From: Beta vulgaris subsp. vulgaris
Taxonomy: Eukaryota; Streptophyta; Magnoliopsida; Caryophyllales; Amaranthaceae
Assembly: GCF_026745355.1 (NCBI RefSeq)
Contig: NC_079209.1
Span: 43,082,888-43,146,887, forward strand
Direction: 5' to 3'
Length of the DNA: 64,000 bases
In this document: positions 12,320-24,582 of the stretch, in pieces
How the letters are laid out: each line of letters starts with the position of its first letter
Numbering within the stretch: the first letter of the stretch is position 1
Notes under the pieces: model-generated
Databases searched by the model: none
What the model was told of the DNA's origin: nothing
The model's input: the letters and a program-made list of their open reading frames with translations, nothing else
Made by a program: the position numbers and the translations under genes

Positions 12320-13003
12320 CTAAGTCTTCAACTCCTGCAATTCAGCAGGCGCCATCCTATACGGGGCCTTTGACAGAGGAGCAGTACCAGGAGTCAAGTC
12401 AATGCTGAACTCAACTTCTCTTTCGGGAGTGATACCCGGTAGCTCATCAGGAAAAACGTCCGGATAGTCACGGACAAAGGGAATGTCCTCTAACTTCGCT
12501 TCCTGGGTTAAATCTTTCACCATGCAGATGAACACATGCTCTCCTTTCTGACGGAGCTTTTGCATCTTGAGAGCAGATACGATTTTCACCCCTTTCTTCA
12601 ACACCACTCCACTATAGGAGATACGCTTGCCACATGGACTACGAAGAGTCACTTTTTGATCGCGGCAATGAATCTGAGCACGATACTTAAACAACCAGTC
12701 CATGCCCAAAATAACATCAAACTCGAACATGGGAAATGCCTTGAGATCGGCAGGAAGATCAATACCCAACACAGAGACAAGCACACCACAATACTCGACC
12801 AAACAAGGGTAATTCTCACCAGAAGGTAGAGAAATAAGAGTTCGAATAGGAGAACTCGAGGTCAATTTAGCTTTCTTGGCAAAAGAATTAGACACACAAG
12901 ACACGGGAGCACCAGAATCAAACAACACAGAAGCAGGAACAGAATTAACAAGAAAGATACCAGAGATGACGTCGGGATGAACATTGGCGTCGGAATGAGT
13001 CAT
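12320..13003 (-). pseudogene. Gypsy aspartic protease and RT N terminus (left element)
   Basis: The frame of 227 codons contains a retropepsin-type active site 'VLFDSGAPVSCVS' near residue 28, the expected hydrophobic flap and 'DVILGMDWLFKY' region near residue 95, and then the linker into RT with '[20 protein letters not shown]' and '[20 protein letters not shown]'. The protease would release gag, RT and integrase from the polyprotein. It ends at an in-frame stop just before the RT motifs. Confidence 0.8.
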
Positions 13004-13021
13004 ACTGTAAACCCGATTCTT

Positions 13022-13955
13022 TCACGGAGCAGAATGACTAGGAGGAACAGGGGGCTTAGCTGTAGCCCTCGGATTCTTGGGACACTCATAACTCTTGTGA
13101 CCCGCTTCCCTACAATAGAAGCAAACAATGGCAGCACCCTCACAATCCTTTCCCCTATGCACGGGCTTCTCACACCTCCGACACTTGGACGGATCAAAAC
13201 CCTGCCTAGAACTGGAGCCTTGGTATCCACCACGGAAACTCGACTCAAACCTCGACTTCTTAGCCGGACCAGGAGCAGCAGACGGAAAAGGCTTCCTTAC
13301 AAATGCATCCTTAACAGCTTCTTCCTCTCTACACATGGATGAACACTCAGGGCCATCTCATAAGCAGCTTGAAAATGGTAACCCCCGAACACAGCACCAG
13401 AGTCCTTACCCTCGGATTCATTTTCTTTATATACCTCTTAACCCTCTCAGCTTCGGTAGGAATGAAGTTTCAGCAAATTTAGACAGCTCTGTGAAGCGGT
13501 CGGTGTACTTCTGGATATCCATATTCCCTTGAGTCAAAGATAGAAACTCCTCCTATTTTTGCTAGCGCAACTCATCAGGATAGAATCTCTCTTTCAGCTT
13601 GGCGGAGAACTGGGTCCACCCAAAACCAGTTGTAGCCATACACGCATCCTTCACCGTACCCCACCAATTATCCGCCACTTTCTTCAAATAGTACGTCCCA
13701 ATAGGTACCATTTCGGCAGCAGAGCAGTTTGTTGCCGTGAAAAGCTTCTCCATCTCCCTTAACCAATTTTCCAGAGCCACGGGGTCAGCAACACCATCAT
13801 AAGTAGGGGGCATATGACGGTCAAACCGGTCGAAAGCAGACTCCCCCACCAGCAGACACAGCCCTATTAGCCAATGATATGAAAGCATTTTCCAGGCTTA
13901 CACGACGACGACGCGCAGCTTCCTTTCTAGCAACTAACTGTTGTCGTGGAGGCAT
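13022..13955 (-). pseudogene. Gypsy gag (left element), interrupted
   Basis: The start codon at 13955-13953 opens 'MPPRQQLVARKEA', as in the right arm at 35841. The retrotransposon gag region ('FDRFDRHMPPTYDGVADPVA', 'YYLKKVADNWW') runs to about 13562 and is followed after a break by the zinc knuckle 'CFYCREAGHKSYEC' (CX2CX4HX4C) near 13100. At 13553-13555 an in-frame TAG replaces a Gln codon between the two halves; the same stop occurs in the right arm at 36241. Gag would package the element RNA into particles. Confidence 0.8.
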
Positions 13956-14174
13956 ACTACAAAACAGAAGCTGTCACATTAGTTTATCAAAGTCACATAA
14001 GCAAGCATTAAATCATAAACATAGTAAACAAAATGTTTCCCCAAGTTTACTTTCCTACCCAGGTAACTCTCATACACTCTAGACTTGAAGCCTAAGACAC
14101 TAGTAATCCTAGTCACAAGTCTACTCATTCTCTAGGAAGTAGTAGCAACTTAAACAGAGTTTCTGGAACGTTTT

Positions 14175-14187
14175 GCTATGATACCAA
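14175..14187 (-). other. Primer binding site (left gypsy element)
   Basis: Immediately inside the 5' LTR, after one spacer base, the minus strand reads 'ttggtatcatagc'. This is a near match to the sequence complementary to the 3' end of plant initiator tRNA-Met (usually tggtatcagagc). It would prime minus-strand DNA synthesis. Confidence 0.75.
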
Positions 14188-14188
14188 C

Positions 14189-16737
14189 TGTAACATCCCG
14201 TCTAAAACCAAGAAGAACAAACGCTTAAAATAAAGAAAAAAGATATAAATAATGGCAGTGGAAATACACAAGAGACGGAGATGCTACTCTATGGAGTAGA
14301 ATGAAAATTATAAATAGAATAAAGCTTCATAAGCATAGTTCAACTCCAATATAGATGTAAAAAGGGAAAACGAGGTCCCATACCCTCATTTCCAACGAGT
14401 CTCAAAAAGTCATAAGACCACCATTACAACCTCAAAATATAGTGTTATAACTAAAACGGCTAAAATCCATAGTTCCAAAACATAAGTCAAACAAAAGTAG
14501 CTACTTAAAACCAACTAAGCAACTAGTCCTAATTCCAGCTTCAGAGTGCTCATCTACTATAACAAGCACTACTTCCTTCCTCACACGATTAAAACGCACA
14601 ACCCCGGTCCAAACTGTGACAACTCTAAACAACATCACCATCTGCACAATTATTCAACAACTTTCACAATCAGTGGCGAGTAACTAGCAGTTCTCCCAGC
14701 TCAAATAGAAACAGATAAGAACTTAAATATTTAGAAAGAACCTCAGAAAATGCAATATCAAACACCATACTCACCACGAGATACAACGGTCATAACATCA
14801 ACCTAGACACTTTACTAACATAACCAATCCCCGTCAACCATGCAACAAATGAGGTCAACGAGCTCAAACACAACAGACCATACCGTCTGTGAGTAGACTC
14901 ATTGGACCATGCCGCCCAAGGCCTACGTTGCATATTCGAGGAACTATACCGCCCTTTTCGAATAGCCAGCATATTCGAGGAACCATACCGCCCTTTTCGA
15001 ATAGCTAAATTTTTACGGATCATACCACCCATAGTGAACCAATGGACCATACCGCCCTTGGTTAAGTAACCAAATCCTAGGACCATACCGCCCTTAGGAT
15101 AATCACTCACACATTCCTAGGAGCATGCCGTCCTTAGGACAATCAACTCAAGTTCCTAGAACCATACCGTTCTTAGGACCACCTAAATAGAGACCTCTAG
15201 AACTATGCCGTTCCTAAAGTCACACTATGCAACAACGAACGAGTATACACGTCAAGGTATACACCAACTAATCCAAACCAACCTTCCAATGTATATAACA
15301 AGTTATAAGAGCAACCCAAGCCACCCTTATCCACCAAGGTTCCATCATGAGTCTACATGGCCATAACACAAGCAGTCAACCAATTTCAAGGCAAGTACCG
15401 AAAGTTACCCAATAGAACTGGGCACATACCCTTAATATAATACTTTAAACTTAACCAAAGTTACTCAAATACCTAGTATACACACCTAAGGCCAACCAAG
15501 TAAGGACACATAAGCTGTAAGCTAAAAAGGAAATTAAAGCATACATCACGATCCACGGACAGACACTCGTCGCGAGTCGACGAGTGTCGCGGGTCGCGAC
15601 AGGTAGCCGCGCGAGTCGGAAGCCTTTTGCCGTGGCCTGCGAGCTTCGTTCGTTCGCCCACGAAGACTTCTCCGAGGCTTGCTCCAGCCATCCATGCCCA
15701 CTCCAACCTTAATTCACAACACACACACACCAAACATCCTCACAACACCCAAGAATTTCAAGACACAATCCAAGTAATTCAACTCAAACAACACAACCAC
15801 AATCACTTAAGAGAAACAACAATCGACAAGCGCTAACAATAAAATTATAGTAGAAATTCCAAACACGAAAACAACACCAACAACTATAAAATCCACCAAA
15901 AAAACTTTAACCATACAATTCTCTAAGTTCCACCTAACATGATACTACGTTCTCTAACGTTTCTCTAACAACCTAAGTTCAAAATCTATATTACCGAACT
16001 AGGATAATGCTAGTTACCTTTTTTGGGAAGATACGCGGTAGAAAGCTTCAAAGTACTCTAAATGTCTTGTGGAATATCACCACCTTCTCCTCCAAGATCA
16101 CAAAACAACGATCTCAACGCGCGCTTGAAAAACTGGTGTGAAATAGCTTGAAACCAAGAAATGTGGACTGATTTTTGTGTGAGAAAAATTGTGAAAAAGC
16201 ACAAACTTTTCCTCTCCCTTTTCCTTTGTGTTAGGCGTGTGATATGGTGATGGCAACCAAGAATTCTAATTTTATTTTCAGAAATAAGGTGAAGAGTTTG
16301 TGGTTTATGAGGTGCATTAAGGGGGCAAAGAAAGAGGTAGATCTTTGGTTATCGCAACTTACAAGAGCTTGAATAAGCTGTCCAAAACTCTTCGTATACT
16401 ACAATTAAAATTCAGAATTTTCGGACCTCCTAACACTAATACAATGTACAAAACGCTAGTATAACATACGTTTCAGACACCCCAATAAAACGTTCAAAAA
16501 TAAAATGTATAGGTAGATATATATTTTTTCAAAATTAAAATTTATAAACACTAACGTAATACAAATACGCACGCAATACTCTACCACATTTTACACTCGG
16601 CACACACACGAGTACTACATTGTCCGTTCATATGAACAATGCAGACAACTACTTTATACGACTAACAACAATGCCACACTAATCAAACACACATTATAAC
16701 CATTGAACAATGTCGACAAAAATAATGTAGATGTAGA
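14189..16737 (-). repeat. Partial 5' LTR of left gypsy element
   Basis: The inner end is 'gggatgttaca' on the minus strand (14199-14189), matching the inner end of the other LTRs. The LTR extends to 16737 and there meets the poly(A) end of the LINE. By comparison with the intact 3' LTR (40201-42909), the first 160 bp or so, which should include the terminal 'tgtaacacccc' and the (AT)n tract, are on the other side of the LINE or lost. A G+C-rich tract with 'gcgac' words lies near 15540-15660, and a hairpin array at 14869-15219. Confidence 0.85.
14869..15219 (-). repeat. Hairpin array in left 5' LTR (10 units)
   Basis: Ten short units share a loop core close to 'gggcggtatggtcc' on the minus strand, and each is flanked by its own arm sequence that pairs with the other side. 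Arms include atccta/taggat, aaccaa/ttggtt, attcga/tcgaat and cacaga/tctgttgtg. The same array occurs in the right 5' LTR and in the 3' LTR. A 106-codon frame full of 'KGGMV' words is merely the translation of these repeats. Confidence 0.8.
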
Positions 16738-16790
16738 TTTTTTTTTTTTTTTTTTTTTAATAAGGAGAAAAAACTTAGGCAAACCACCCA

Positions 16791-19700
16791 TTAATCAGGA
16801 GGCCAACCTAAAACATCCTTACGGATGATAAGGGAAAAATCCAGACAATAAGGGGAAACCAATATAACAGCGAGGAGTAAGAATGCGCCTTTTTAGCCAT
16901 GAAATCTGCCGCCCGGTTTGCCTCACGGAAGCAGTGACAAAGCGACACTCCGAAAATAGAGCAGCATCCAACCCTACATCAACGAAAATGTTAGAGATTT
17001 CCCAGGAACACGCCAAATATGCCTCATTGAGTTAATAACTACCAAATTATCACCTTCCACCACCAACTTAGAGATATTCAGCGAAAGGGCTCCTTTAATC
17101 CGTCATGCAGAGCCCAAGCTTCCGCTTGAACAATGGAAACATACTCCTAGAGACTTAGCTCCAGCCAGCAACACCTCCCCCTCCCTATTTCGAATTACAA
17201 AGCCCAGGGCAGCATCCCCATTACCCAACTTAGAACCATCGAAATTTAACTTGCAGAAACCCTTAGGAGGGGGATTCCAACTTACTCGGGGACCCGACCT
17301 CACACCCTTACGCTTTATAGGAGGTCTCACCTTGCACCCCCCAGAATCATCCACTGGCTTAACGGGATCACCAACCCATTGCGCAAAAAATGGCTAATCA
17401 AATAACTAGCCTTCCTAGGCGAAAAACCCTCCTCATTAAAATTAACTTTGTTTCGACAAAACCAAATAAACCACCAAACACAGGCCAATTTCTCAACTGA
17501 CGCTTATCAAGAACTAAATGACATCCTCAATCCAGTACCTAAGGAAGAAGAAATTGAAATTTTATAAAATCCGGAATTCCCGGCCAACCCTCAGACACTT
17601 GCAAACACTCAACCTGAAGAGTAAACGGCAAGAAAACACAAATGAGCAACTGTTCAGAATCATGACAGCAAAGAACACATTGTTGAGGACAAAAACTTTA
17701 CACTTCTCAAGTCTATCCTTAGAGGGCAAACCATCATGGCACGCTTTCCAAAGAAATAATTTTATCTTAGGAGCTACATTAAGCTTCCAGATCCAGCCGA
17801 ACTCAACCTTCTCAAAATTAGGATTAAGAACTCCCTGAGCAAGCAAGGCACCCGTTTTGATTGAATACTGGCCATCTGCAGTCAACCCCCAAAACAAGGT
17901 GTCCTCTTGAGGAGAAGAAGGAAGAAAAATGGAACAAATCTTCTCCCCAACATGAGCCGGAACAAAAACTTCAAGCCTAGCTCTATCCCACCCCCCCCCC
18001 CGTCACAGAAGAACATCACAGACTGATAAAGCCTCACTCCCAGGAGGGACTAACAATTTGGCTAATTGGGTACTGAAACACCCAATTATATCAACCAAAA
18101 ACTAAACTTCACCATTCCCAAGTTGCCAGCGAACCCTTTCCTGAACATAGGCTGCAGAGACATAAGTCTCCTCCATTGCCACGAAGCAATAGGAGACACC
18201 CTGTGAGTTAGCACATCTTGAGACTTAAAATATTTCTTTTTACCAAGCTAACCACAGATTGTCATGCGCTTGAGAAGCTCAAAGGAGTTTCATCTGAAGA
18301 GCTACATTGTTAACACTCGCTTTACGAATGCCCAAACCACCATAATCTTTGGGAAGACATATCCTGTCCCACCCAATCAAGTTAGCTGTCTTATTCATGG
18401 TGTCTTTATTCCAGAAAAAATTACGGTAAGTTTTGTCTAAACCCGAGAGCACGGGTTGCGGAAGATAAAAACTTTGCATTTGATAATTGGCTTTAGTTGC
18501 CAGATTAGCCTGAATCAGCACTGTTCTACCGGCTTGTGAAAGCGAGTTAGCTTTCCATTTCGGGAGCATTCACCACCTTAGCGCTAATTGCTCCAAACGT
18601 CTCCTTGGTTACACGGGAATCAATAATAGGGAACCCAAATACTCCCCAAAGTGCTAACCTCTGTCATTCCCAGTAAGTCGCAAAGTTCATTTTGCTAATA
18701 GTGGAACATTAGGGGAACATTGTAACGCAGATTTATGGAAATTCACCAACTGACCAGACATTGCGCAGTTTTTATCAAGAATCTGTTTTATCACTATACA
18801 ACTAGCGTCCGAGGCTTTTGCAAAAATCATAGTGTCATCTGCAAAGGTGAGAAAAGGGATACGCACACCCGATTTTCCAATTGAAACACCAATTAATTTA
18901 TCCCGATGAAGATTAGCTGCAGAAAGTTGTCTAGCAAGCAGCTCAGCACATAAAATAAAAAGGTAAGGAGACAAGGGGTCACCATGACGAATGCCTCTAG
19001 ATGGGCTGAACCTCTCCCCCGGAAGGCCATTGACAAGCACTGAAAATGACGGGGTAGAAATACAACTTTCAATCCATCCCACCCACTTTGAGCAAAATCC
19101 TAATTTCTTTAACGAGGTTAATATATACCTCCACTCAAGCCGATCGTACGCTTTTTCCATATCGAGCTTGATTGCAATCCACCCCGAAATACCTGATTTT
19201 CTTTGAAAGGAGTGGAAAACTTCATGAGCTATTAGAATATTGTCCTGAATGAAACGTTCTGGAACAAAGGCCCCCTGAAGAGGGTGGATAATCTTACCCA
19301 ACACCGTTTTAAGGCGATTAGTCAATACTTTGGAAATGACTTTATAGATAGTGGAGCAAAGACTAATTGGTCTAAAATGATTCGCAGAAGAAGGATTTTC
19401 AATTTTTGGGATTAGAGCAAGAAAAGTATGGTTAATTTCCTTCAGCATGTGGCCAGAGTGGAAGAAAGCGCGCACAGCTCGAATAATAGAGTTACCAACT
19501 AACGTCCAGTATTTTTGAAAGAAGAAGGGAGGATAGCCATCAGGACCAGGCGATTTATCCGGAGCAAGATAAAAAACTGCTGACTTAATCTCCTCGGCTG
19601 AGACTTCAGCTACAAGCTCCAAATTATCATTGTCAGAAATAATTGGAGAAAGAAGCTGGAAGTCCACCTCCTCATCAAAGCCACAATCAGGGTTAGAGAC

Positions 19701-20247
19701 AAAATGTTGCTCAAATTCATGAGAAATTGCTTTGGAAATCTCAGCTGGAGCAGAAATAACACGATCTAAAGCCGTTTTAAAACTTTTTATTTGGTTTCTA
19801 CTTCTACGAATCGACGCATGAGTATGGTAATAACTAGTATTAGCATCCCCAAATGAAGATAGTTTACCTTGCTCTTTTTTTCCAATAGTCATGACTAAAA
19901 GAGAGCAATTTATCTCTTTTCTGTAAAAGACAGTCCTGGTGACATGATAAAACAGGACTCAATGGCAAATCAAGAAGTTGAGATTGGATTTGATTAAGTT
20001 GGTCATCAACCCTTCGAAGTTGTCTAAAAACATTACCAAATTGAAATTATTCCATGACTTAGCTTTTCTTTCAATAATTTGCATTTCTTTGATAAAAATA
20101 AACATATGAGATCCGTGAAAATGCGTACACCAGGTTTTTTTTATTAGCGTATCAAAATCCTTTCGCTGACACCACATTTTTTCAAAACGAAACGGGGGTG
20201 CTTTGAAGACCTGATGGTTAGTGAGATCCAATGAGATTTGGCAATGA
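16791..20247 (-). pseudogene. LINE ORF2 C-terminal part: RT, zf-RVT, RNase H (left copy)
   Basis: From 19892 downward a 401-codon frame carries 'APDKSPGPDGYPPFFFQKYW', 'NHFRPISLCSTIYKVISKVL', 'KLDMEKAYDRLEW', 'GIRHGDPLSPYLF' and the catalytic 'FLTFADDTMIFAKA'. The His in GIRHGDP replaces a nearly invariant Gln, which the right copy retains. Broken frames downstream give the zf-RVT region (17897-17562, 'WIWKLNVAPKIKLFLWKACH') and the RNase H (17354-16819, 'CKLNFDGSKLGNGDAALGF'). The stop codon corresponding to the right copy lies at 16793-16791. The RNase H tail is typical of a plant L1 subgroup. Confidence 0.85.
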
Positions 20248-20250
20248 TCT

Positions 20251-21753
20251 CACTAGTACAGAAAACGCGATTTGCGTCGGATGTGAGGCGCCTATTTGCG
20301 TCGGACATGGGTCCGACGCCAAAGGCCTCGACGCAAATAGCCCAGACATGATCTGCGTCGTATAATATACGACGCAGATATATTAGCTATTTGCGTCGTA
20401 CCGTATATACGGTGCGACGCAAATGACATTATGTGAACAATAAAAAACGTAGTACTAAAGCATTTTCATGCTTTAGTACTGCGTAGGAGGAAAAAGAAAC
20501 AAGCCAAATCTCATCAAAAAACCAGATCTAACATACAACAAAATGATGATAATTAAACCTGACAAATCTCATATAAAAAAACCAGATCTAACAAACAACA
20601 AACGATGATAATTAACAAGTGAACATTGCATTGTAAAAAATCAAAAATCTAAACGAAAATTATACAACAAAATCTAAACGAAAATTATACAACAAAATCT
20701 AAACGAAAAAATCTAAACAAATATCAAAAATTAAAAAATCAGATCTAATATACAAAAAATACGAAATTAAAAAACTAAATCTACAATATATACAAAACAA
20801 ATTACATTATAAAAAACATTGCAACGGTTCGATGTATTCGAGGGAGATGACTTCGAGAAGAACCATTTCCAGATCTGCAAATTATAGAGTAAATTTTAAA
20901 TCAGAAAATAAACCCTAAAAATGCCAAAAAGTAAACAAAAAAAAAGATATAAAAAATAAAAATAAAAAACGAAAGGATTCGCCGGAAATGACTTCGAGAA
21001 GAACCATTTGCATGAACTAAATTTTTAGTTTTTCAGATCTGAATATGAAAATCAAATTTTCAGATTTGAAAACTAAAAAGAAAATCAGATCTAAAATGTA
21101 AAAACATATCAGATTTAAACATTGAAACAACTTCGAACCTGTCAAAGCGAGAGACTTAGTGTGATTCGCCGGAAACTAGAAAATCAGATCGTCGTTTAGT
21201 GTGATTCGCATAGAAGGTCGCCGGAAAATATAAAATAGAAGTCGTCCTTTAGTTCGCTTGAAACCGTTCGCCGGAAAATAGAAGTCGTCCTTTTTAGTTC
21301 GCCGGAAAATAGAAGTCGTCCTTTTGAGAAGGAATGTGAATTTGAGAATTTCAGATATGAAAAAGGGTAGAGAGAGTTTGAGAATTATGAGAGTTTTGAG
21401 AGATGCGTTGAGGAGAGAGAGAGAGAGAGAGAGAGGAGGTGAGAATAATTGAGAGAGAGGTGTCTTGAGAATACCGCGCGCTTTAGGGTTTATCAAATAA
21501 GAAGGGTAGGTAGTGGGCCTGGCCTCATGGCCTATGTGCGTCGCACACTCAATAGGTGCGATGCAAATTATGTACCTGATTTGCGTCGCACAGACACGGA
21601 AACGACGCACATTTGGCTTTTGCAACGCATGTAAAGCAGGTGCGACGCAAATGGGCCATGTTGTGCGTCGCACTCCTCCTACATGCGACGCAAATCCCAG
21701 CTGTGCGTCGTTTCCGTGTCTGTGCGACGCAAATCGTCTATTCTGTACTAGTG
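20251..21753. mobile_element. Non-autonomous CACTA element 1 (1503 bp) in LINE ORF2
   Basis: The ends are inverted 'CACTAGTACAGAA...' termini flanked by a 3-bp target duplication TCT (20248-20250 and 21754-21756), diagnostic of CACTA/En-Spm insertion. Both subterminal zones are packed with 'tttgcgtcg' and 'gcgacgcaaat' repeats in both orientations, the usual transposase-binding layout. The interior is AT-rich, contains a repeated 'gacttcgagaagaaccattt', and has no transposase frame. The right LINE copy shows the uninterrupted site 'ggcaatgatctgatgaag' on the complementary strand, giving an exact empty-site control. Confidence 0.93.
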
Positions 21754-21756
21754 TCT

Positions 21757-22432
21757 GATGAAGTAAAAGGATGGTGAACAAGCTTAGCTTGCGGGAACCA
21801 GCTAAGCCATAGCGGGCTCGCAATACCCCGATCTAATCGTTCTAAAATATTAGGACCCGCTCGTTTCTTGCGCCAAGTAAAATGCGAGCCATGAAATGGG
21901 AGATCAATGCAGGGAAGCGATGCTAACAAAAAATTTATATTAGAGGCCCGACTTATAGAGAAGGGAGCCCCCCTAATTTATCTTGTTCACAACCAATATC
22001 ATTAAAATCGCCTAAAACAACAAAAGGGGAATCTAAGGAATTGGCAAATTGGATAATTTCCTCCCATAACTCGATCTTATGGCCATTCTGCGGTGGTGCA
22101 TAAACAAAAATAATAACAAAACTTAAGTTCTCATTAAGCATAGTCACTGAACAAGCTATAAATCGGGCGCCTTTGGTTAGAACAACAAGATTAAATGGAG
22201 ATTGAATATTCTCTTTCCAAAACAACCAGAGGCCACCAGCTAGGCCTAATGTAGGAACATAGTCAAAAAAAGAGAAACCACATTGATTGGCAGTTAACTG
22301 AGAAGGAGGAGCCTTAGACTTAACTTCACAAACCATATAAATACTAATCCGGTTATTAACACAAAAGTCCTTAATATCCGAACATGCATTCTTCTTCAAA
22401 GCACCTCTAATGTTCCAAAAACCCAAAATCAT
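21757..22432 (-). pseudogene. LINE ORF2 N-terminal part: endonuclease (left copy)
   Basis: The frame starts 'MILGFWNIRGALKKNACS' at 22432, the standard opening of the APE-like endonuclease that nicks target DNA for target-primed reverse transcription. 'GGLWLFWKENIQ', 'VIIFVYAPPQNG' and 'FVVLGDFNDIG' (the DFND metal-binding region) follow. A frameshift near 21950 separates it from 'HGSHFTWRKKRAGPNILERL' and 'RLDRGIASPLW', the last conserved endonuclease blocks. The CACTA element sits directly after this domain. Confidence 0.85.
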
Positions 22433-22965
22433 AATCTATAAAAAATAATTATTACAACCCAGAGCTTGAAATGATAACTACCGGAAACTGACTACAGCAA
22501 GACATACTTTGAAAAATAAAAGAAACCTGCCAGAAAATAAATCTGCTACTTATACCCAGCACCCGAAGAGTCTTAGCCTCATGTCCAAAAACAACATTTG
22601 AAATTTCAAGCCAAATCCAATACAATTGGACAGCATCAGACATAAGCATAACAAAAGGATGAACATTCATTGATAATAACCAAAAGATGCTAAGAGAGAA
22701 ACTGGGGAAGGGGGGAGAGCAAGCACATGAGAAGCTAATCCTCCTGCGCCACACACGGCGAAAAGGAAGGAACAACCTAGCTTCCCATAGCATTACAAAA
22801 ACTTTCCTATTAAAATACAAAATAACAAAGAAGCTTCTAATGCATAATTATTCCTACGTCTCCAACTACACAACCTTCCCATCAACCTAAAAGAAACTTC
22901 CATCAAATAGCATCTTCAAAAAGTAACAAAAACCATTCCCTAGATCAATTCTAACCATAAAAAAC

Positions 22966-24582
22966 TTACGGCTTGGACCTCTTCAGATCTGAAGAAGCTG
23001 AATCGTCCTCATTGTTACCCTTTCTTCGCTTGGCAGCACTAGATAAAGAAGAGGGAGCCTTAGAAATCTCCTGCTCAACACCCATGGCATGAATGTGCTT
23101 AACAATGGAGCTCTCTGAATCGATAGATTGAAACGAGGTTTCAAGCATTGGCTGAACATCAGTTACAGTTCTTTCATCATCATCCCACCAAAATTCTGAT
23201 CAGACAACATTTCCAAGGGGCCAAAAGAATTACCTTGACAGTAGTTATCCGGATAGATTACCTGAAGAGGGACAGGAGAGAGCTCAACCTCAGCAGCCAG
23301 GGGTGGAGCGAAAGAAGACCTTGCTCCTTCACCATTCTTACAGTGAGAGAGATCAAGCATAGCAGCCTGAAAGCAAGTAGAAGAGGGCAACTGGAGGGGG
23401 GCAGCATTGCTAGCAGAATCATCATCAGAGTCACTCACGCATTCACAACCAGGGGTAGCAACACACATTACTGCCTTACCTTTACCTTGCCCATACTGAG
23501 GGACAGTAGCTGGCTTAGGGATAAACTGGGAAGGCTCACGAAGGACAATACCATGTTCTTTACGTTTACCCACAACAGACGCAGACTTAGATAGATGCAC
23601 AGCAGATTTAGGAAAAGCATTCTTATTTCCAGCATTTCTAAAAACTGACTTAGGCTTCGCTTGTACCACATTGGCTCCACAGCCCTGGTAGCAAGCTGTT
23701 CATGCCTAGTAGCCAGCGAGAGAAGCTCAGCCAAGTGCTTTTGTTTAGGGCTTTTTAAAAGAGAGACAGTGACCTCCTTCTTAGGAGCATGCAATAAAGG
23801 ACATGTATCAATAGTATGGTCCTCACAACCACAAAAGGAACAACCAGAACTGAAATCCTCATACCAAATGACATAACCACACACACGACCACCAGCACGA
23901 ACCAACTCAGCATACTCAAGAAGAGGGGCAGAAATATCAACCCGAATACAAGCACGGGCAAAACGAATTTTATTTCTTAAGAGAGAATTAGAATCCAGCT
24001 TAATAAGCACCCCCACATTATTAGCAGCAAACAAATTACCAAGAGATTCAAAATTCAGCAACTCAGTAGGAAAGCGAGGAATGCGAACCCAAAGATCCAC
24101 CCATTTAATTTCCTCAAGAAAAAGGGTCAAAATTAGGTCTCCAAGCTTGCAAAACAAACAAGTCCCCTTGGACATGCCAAGGTCTCTCCGACCACACAAG
24201 ATACAAATCATTAGGATTAGCAAATTTTAATAAAATCCAGTGATTACCCATATCAAGAAACTCAATGTCCCCTTTCACAAATTTCCATTCTGCCTTAGTT
24301 CTAGAAATTATGTTACGCACATCAAGGGGCTCACCTAACATCTTACCAATCAAACATGACTTGGAAAGCTCCTGAATATCTCGCTGCACCTGAGAAAGCT
24401 CATCCACAATGACCGCTTCAGGGAAAGAACCTCAGAGGGAGGATCCTGATCACCAAACCCATCAGAGGTGGGAATTTGCATCCCACCACTAACACACCCA
24501 TCACAGGGGCTAACCCAGGCTCAGGAGGAAAGACCCTTCACAGGGCAGCATCTGAGCCAATAACAGCTTCCTTGAAATTCAT
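22966..24582 (-). pseudogene. LINE ORF1 (left copy)
   Basis: ORF1 proteins of plant L1 elements bind RNA and carry a DUF4283-like region plus a zinc knuckle. Here 'DELSQVQRDIQELSKSCLIG', 'AEWKFVKGDIEFLDMGNHWI' and 'FANPNDLYLVWSERPWHVQG' form the N-terminal region (24407-24114). 'CSFCGCEDHTIDTC' is a CX2CX4HX4C knuckle near 23830, and the basic tail ends 'SSDLKRSKP' at 22966. At least two frameshifts (near 24120 and 23660) break it. The start is set by analogy with the ATG at 26599 in the right copy. Confidence 0.75.

Larger units (their letters stand above)
6154..16737 (-). mobile_element. Ty3/gypsy chromovirus, left palindrome copy (no 3' LTR, gapped)
   Basis: Read on the minus strand from 16737 downward: a partial 5' LTR (14189-16737), an initiator-Met-type primer binding site, gag with a CCHC knuckle, then aspartic protease, RT, RNase H, integrase and a chromodomain-like C terminus. 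It mirrors the right-arm element at 33001-40090. The domain order protease-RT-RNase H-integrase, the chromodomain-like end and the LTR of more than 2.5 kb fit the Tekay/Del type of chromovirus. The 3' end is lost in a (TA)n array. The apparent length is inflated by a 500-N gap and the 3-kb contig-end duplication, and several frames are shifted, so it is non-functional as assembled. Confidence 0.85.

Noticed and set aside
14790..15110. 106-codon frame with repeated KGGMV words (also in the other LTRs)
   Set aside because: It is the translation of the LTR hairpin array and is altered when unit number changes, so the structure lies in the nucleic acid.
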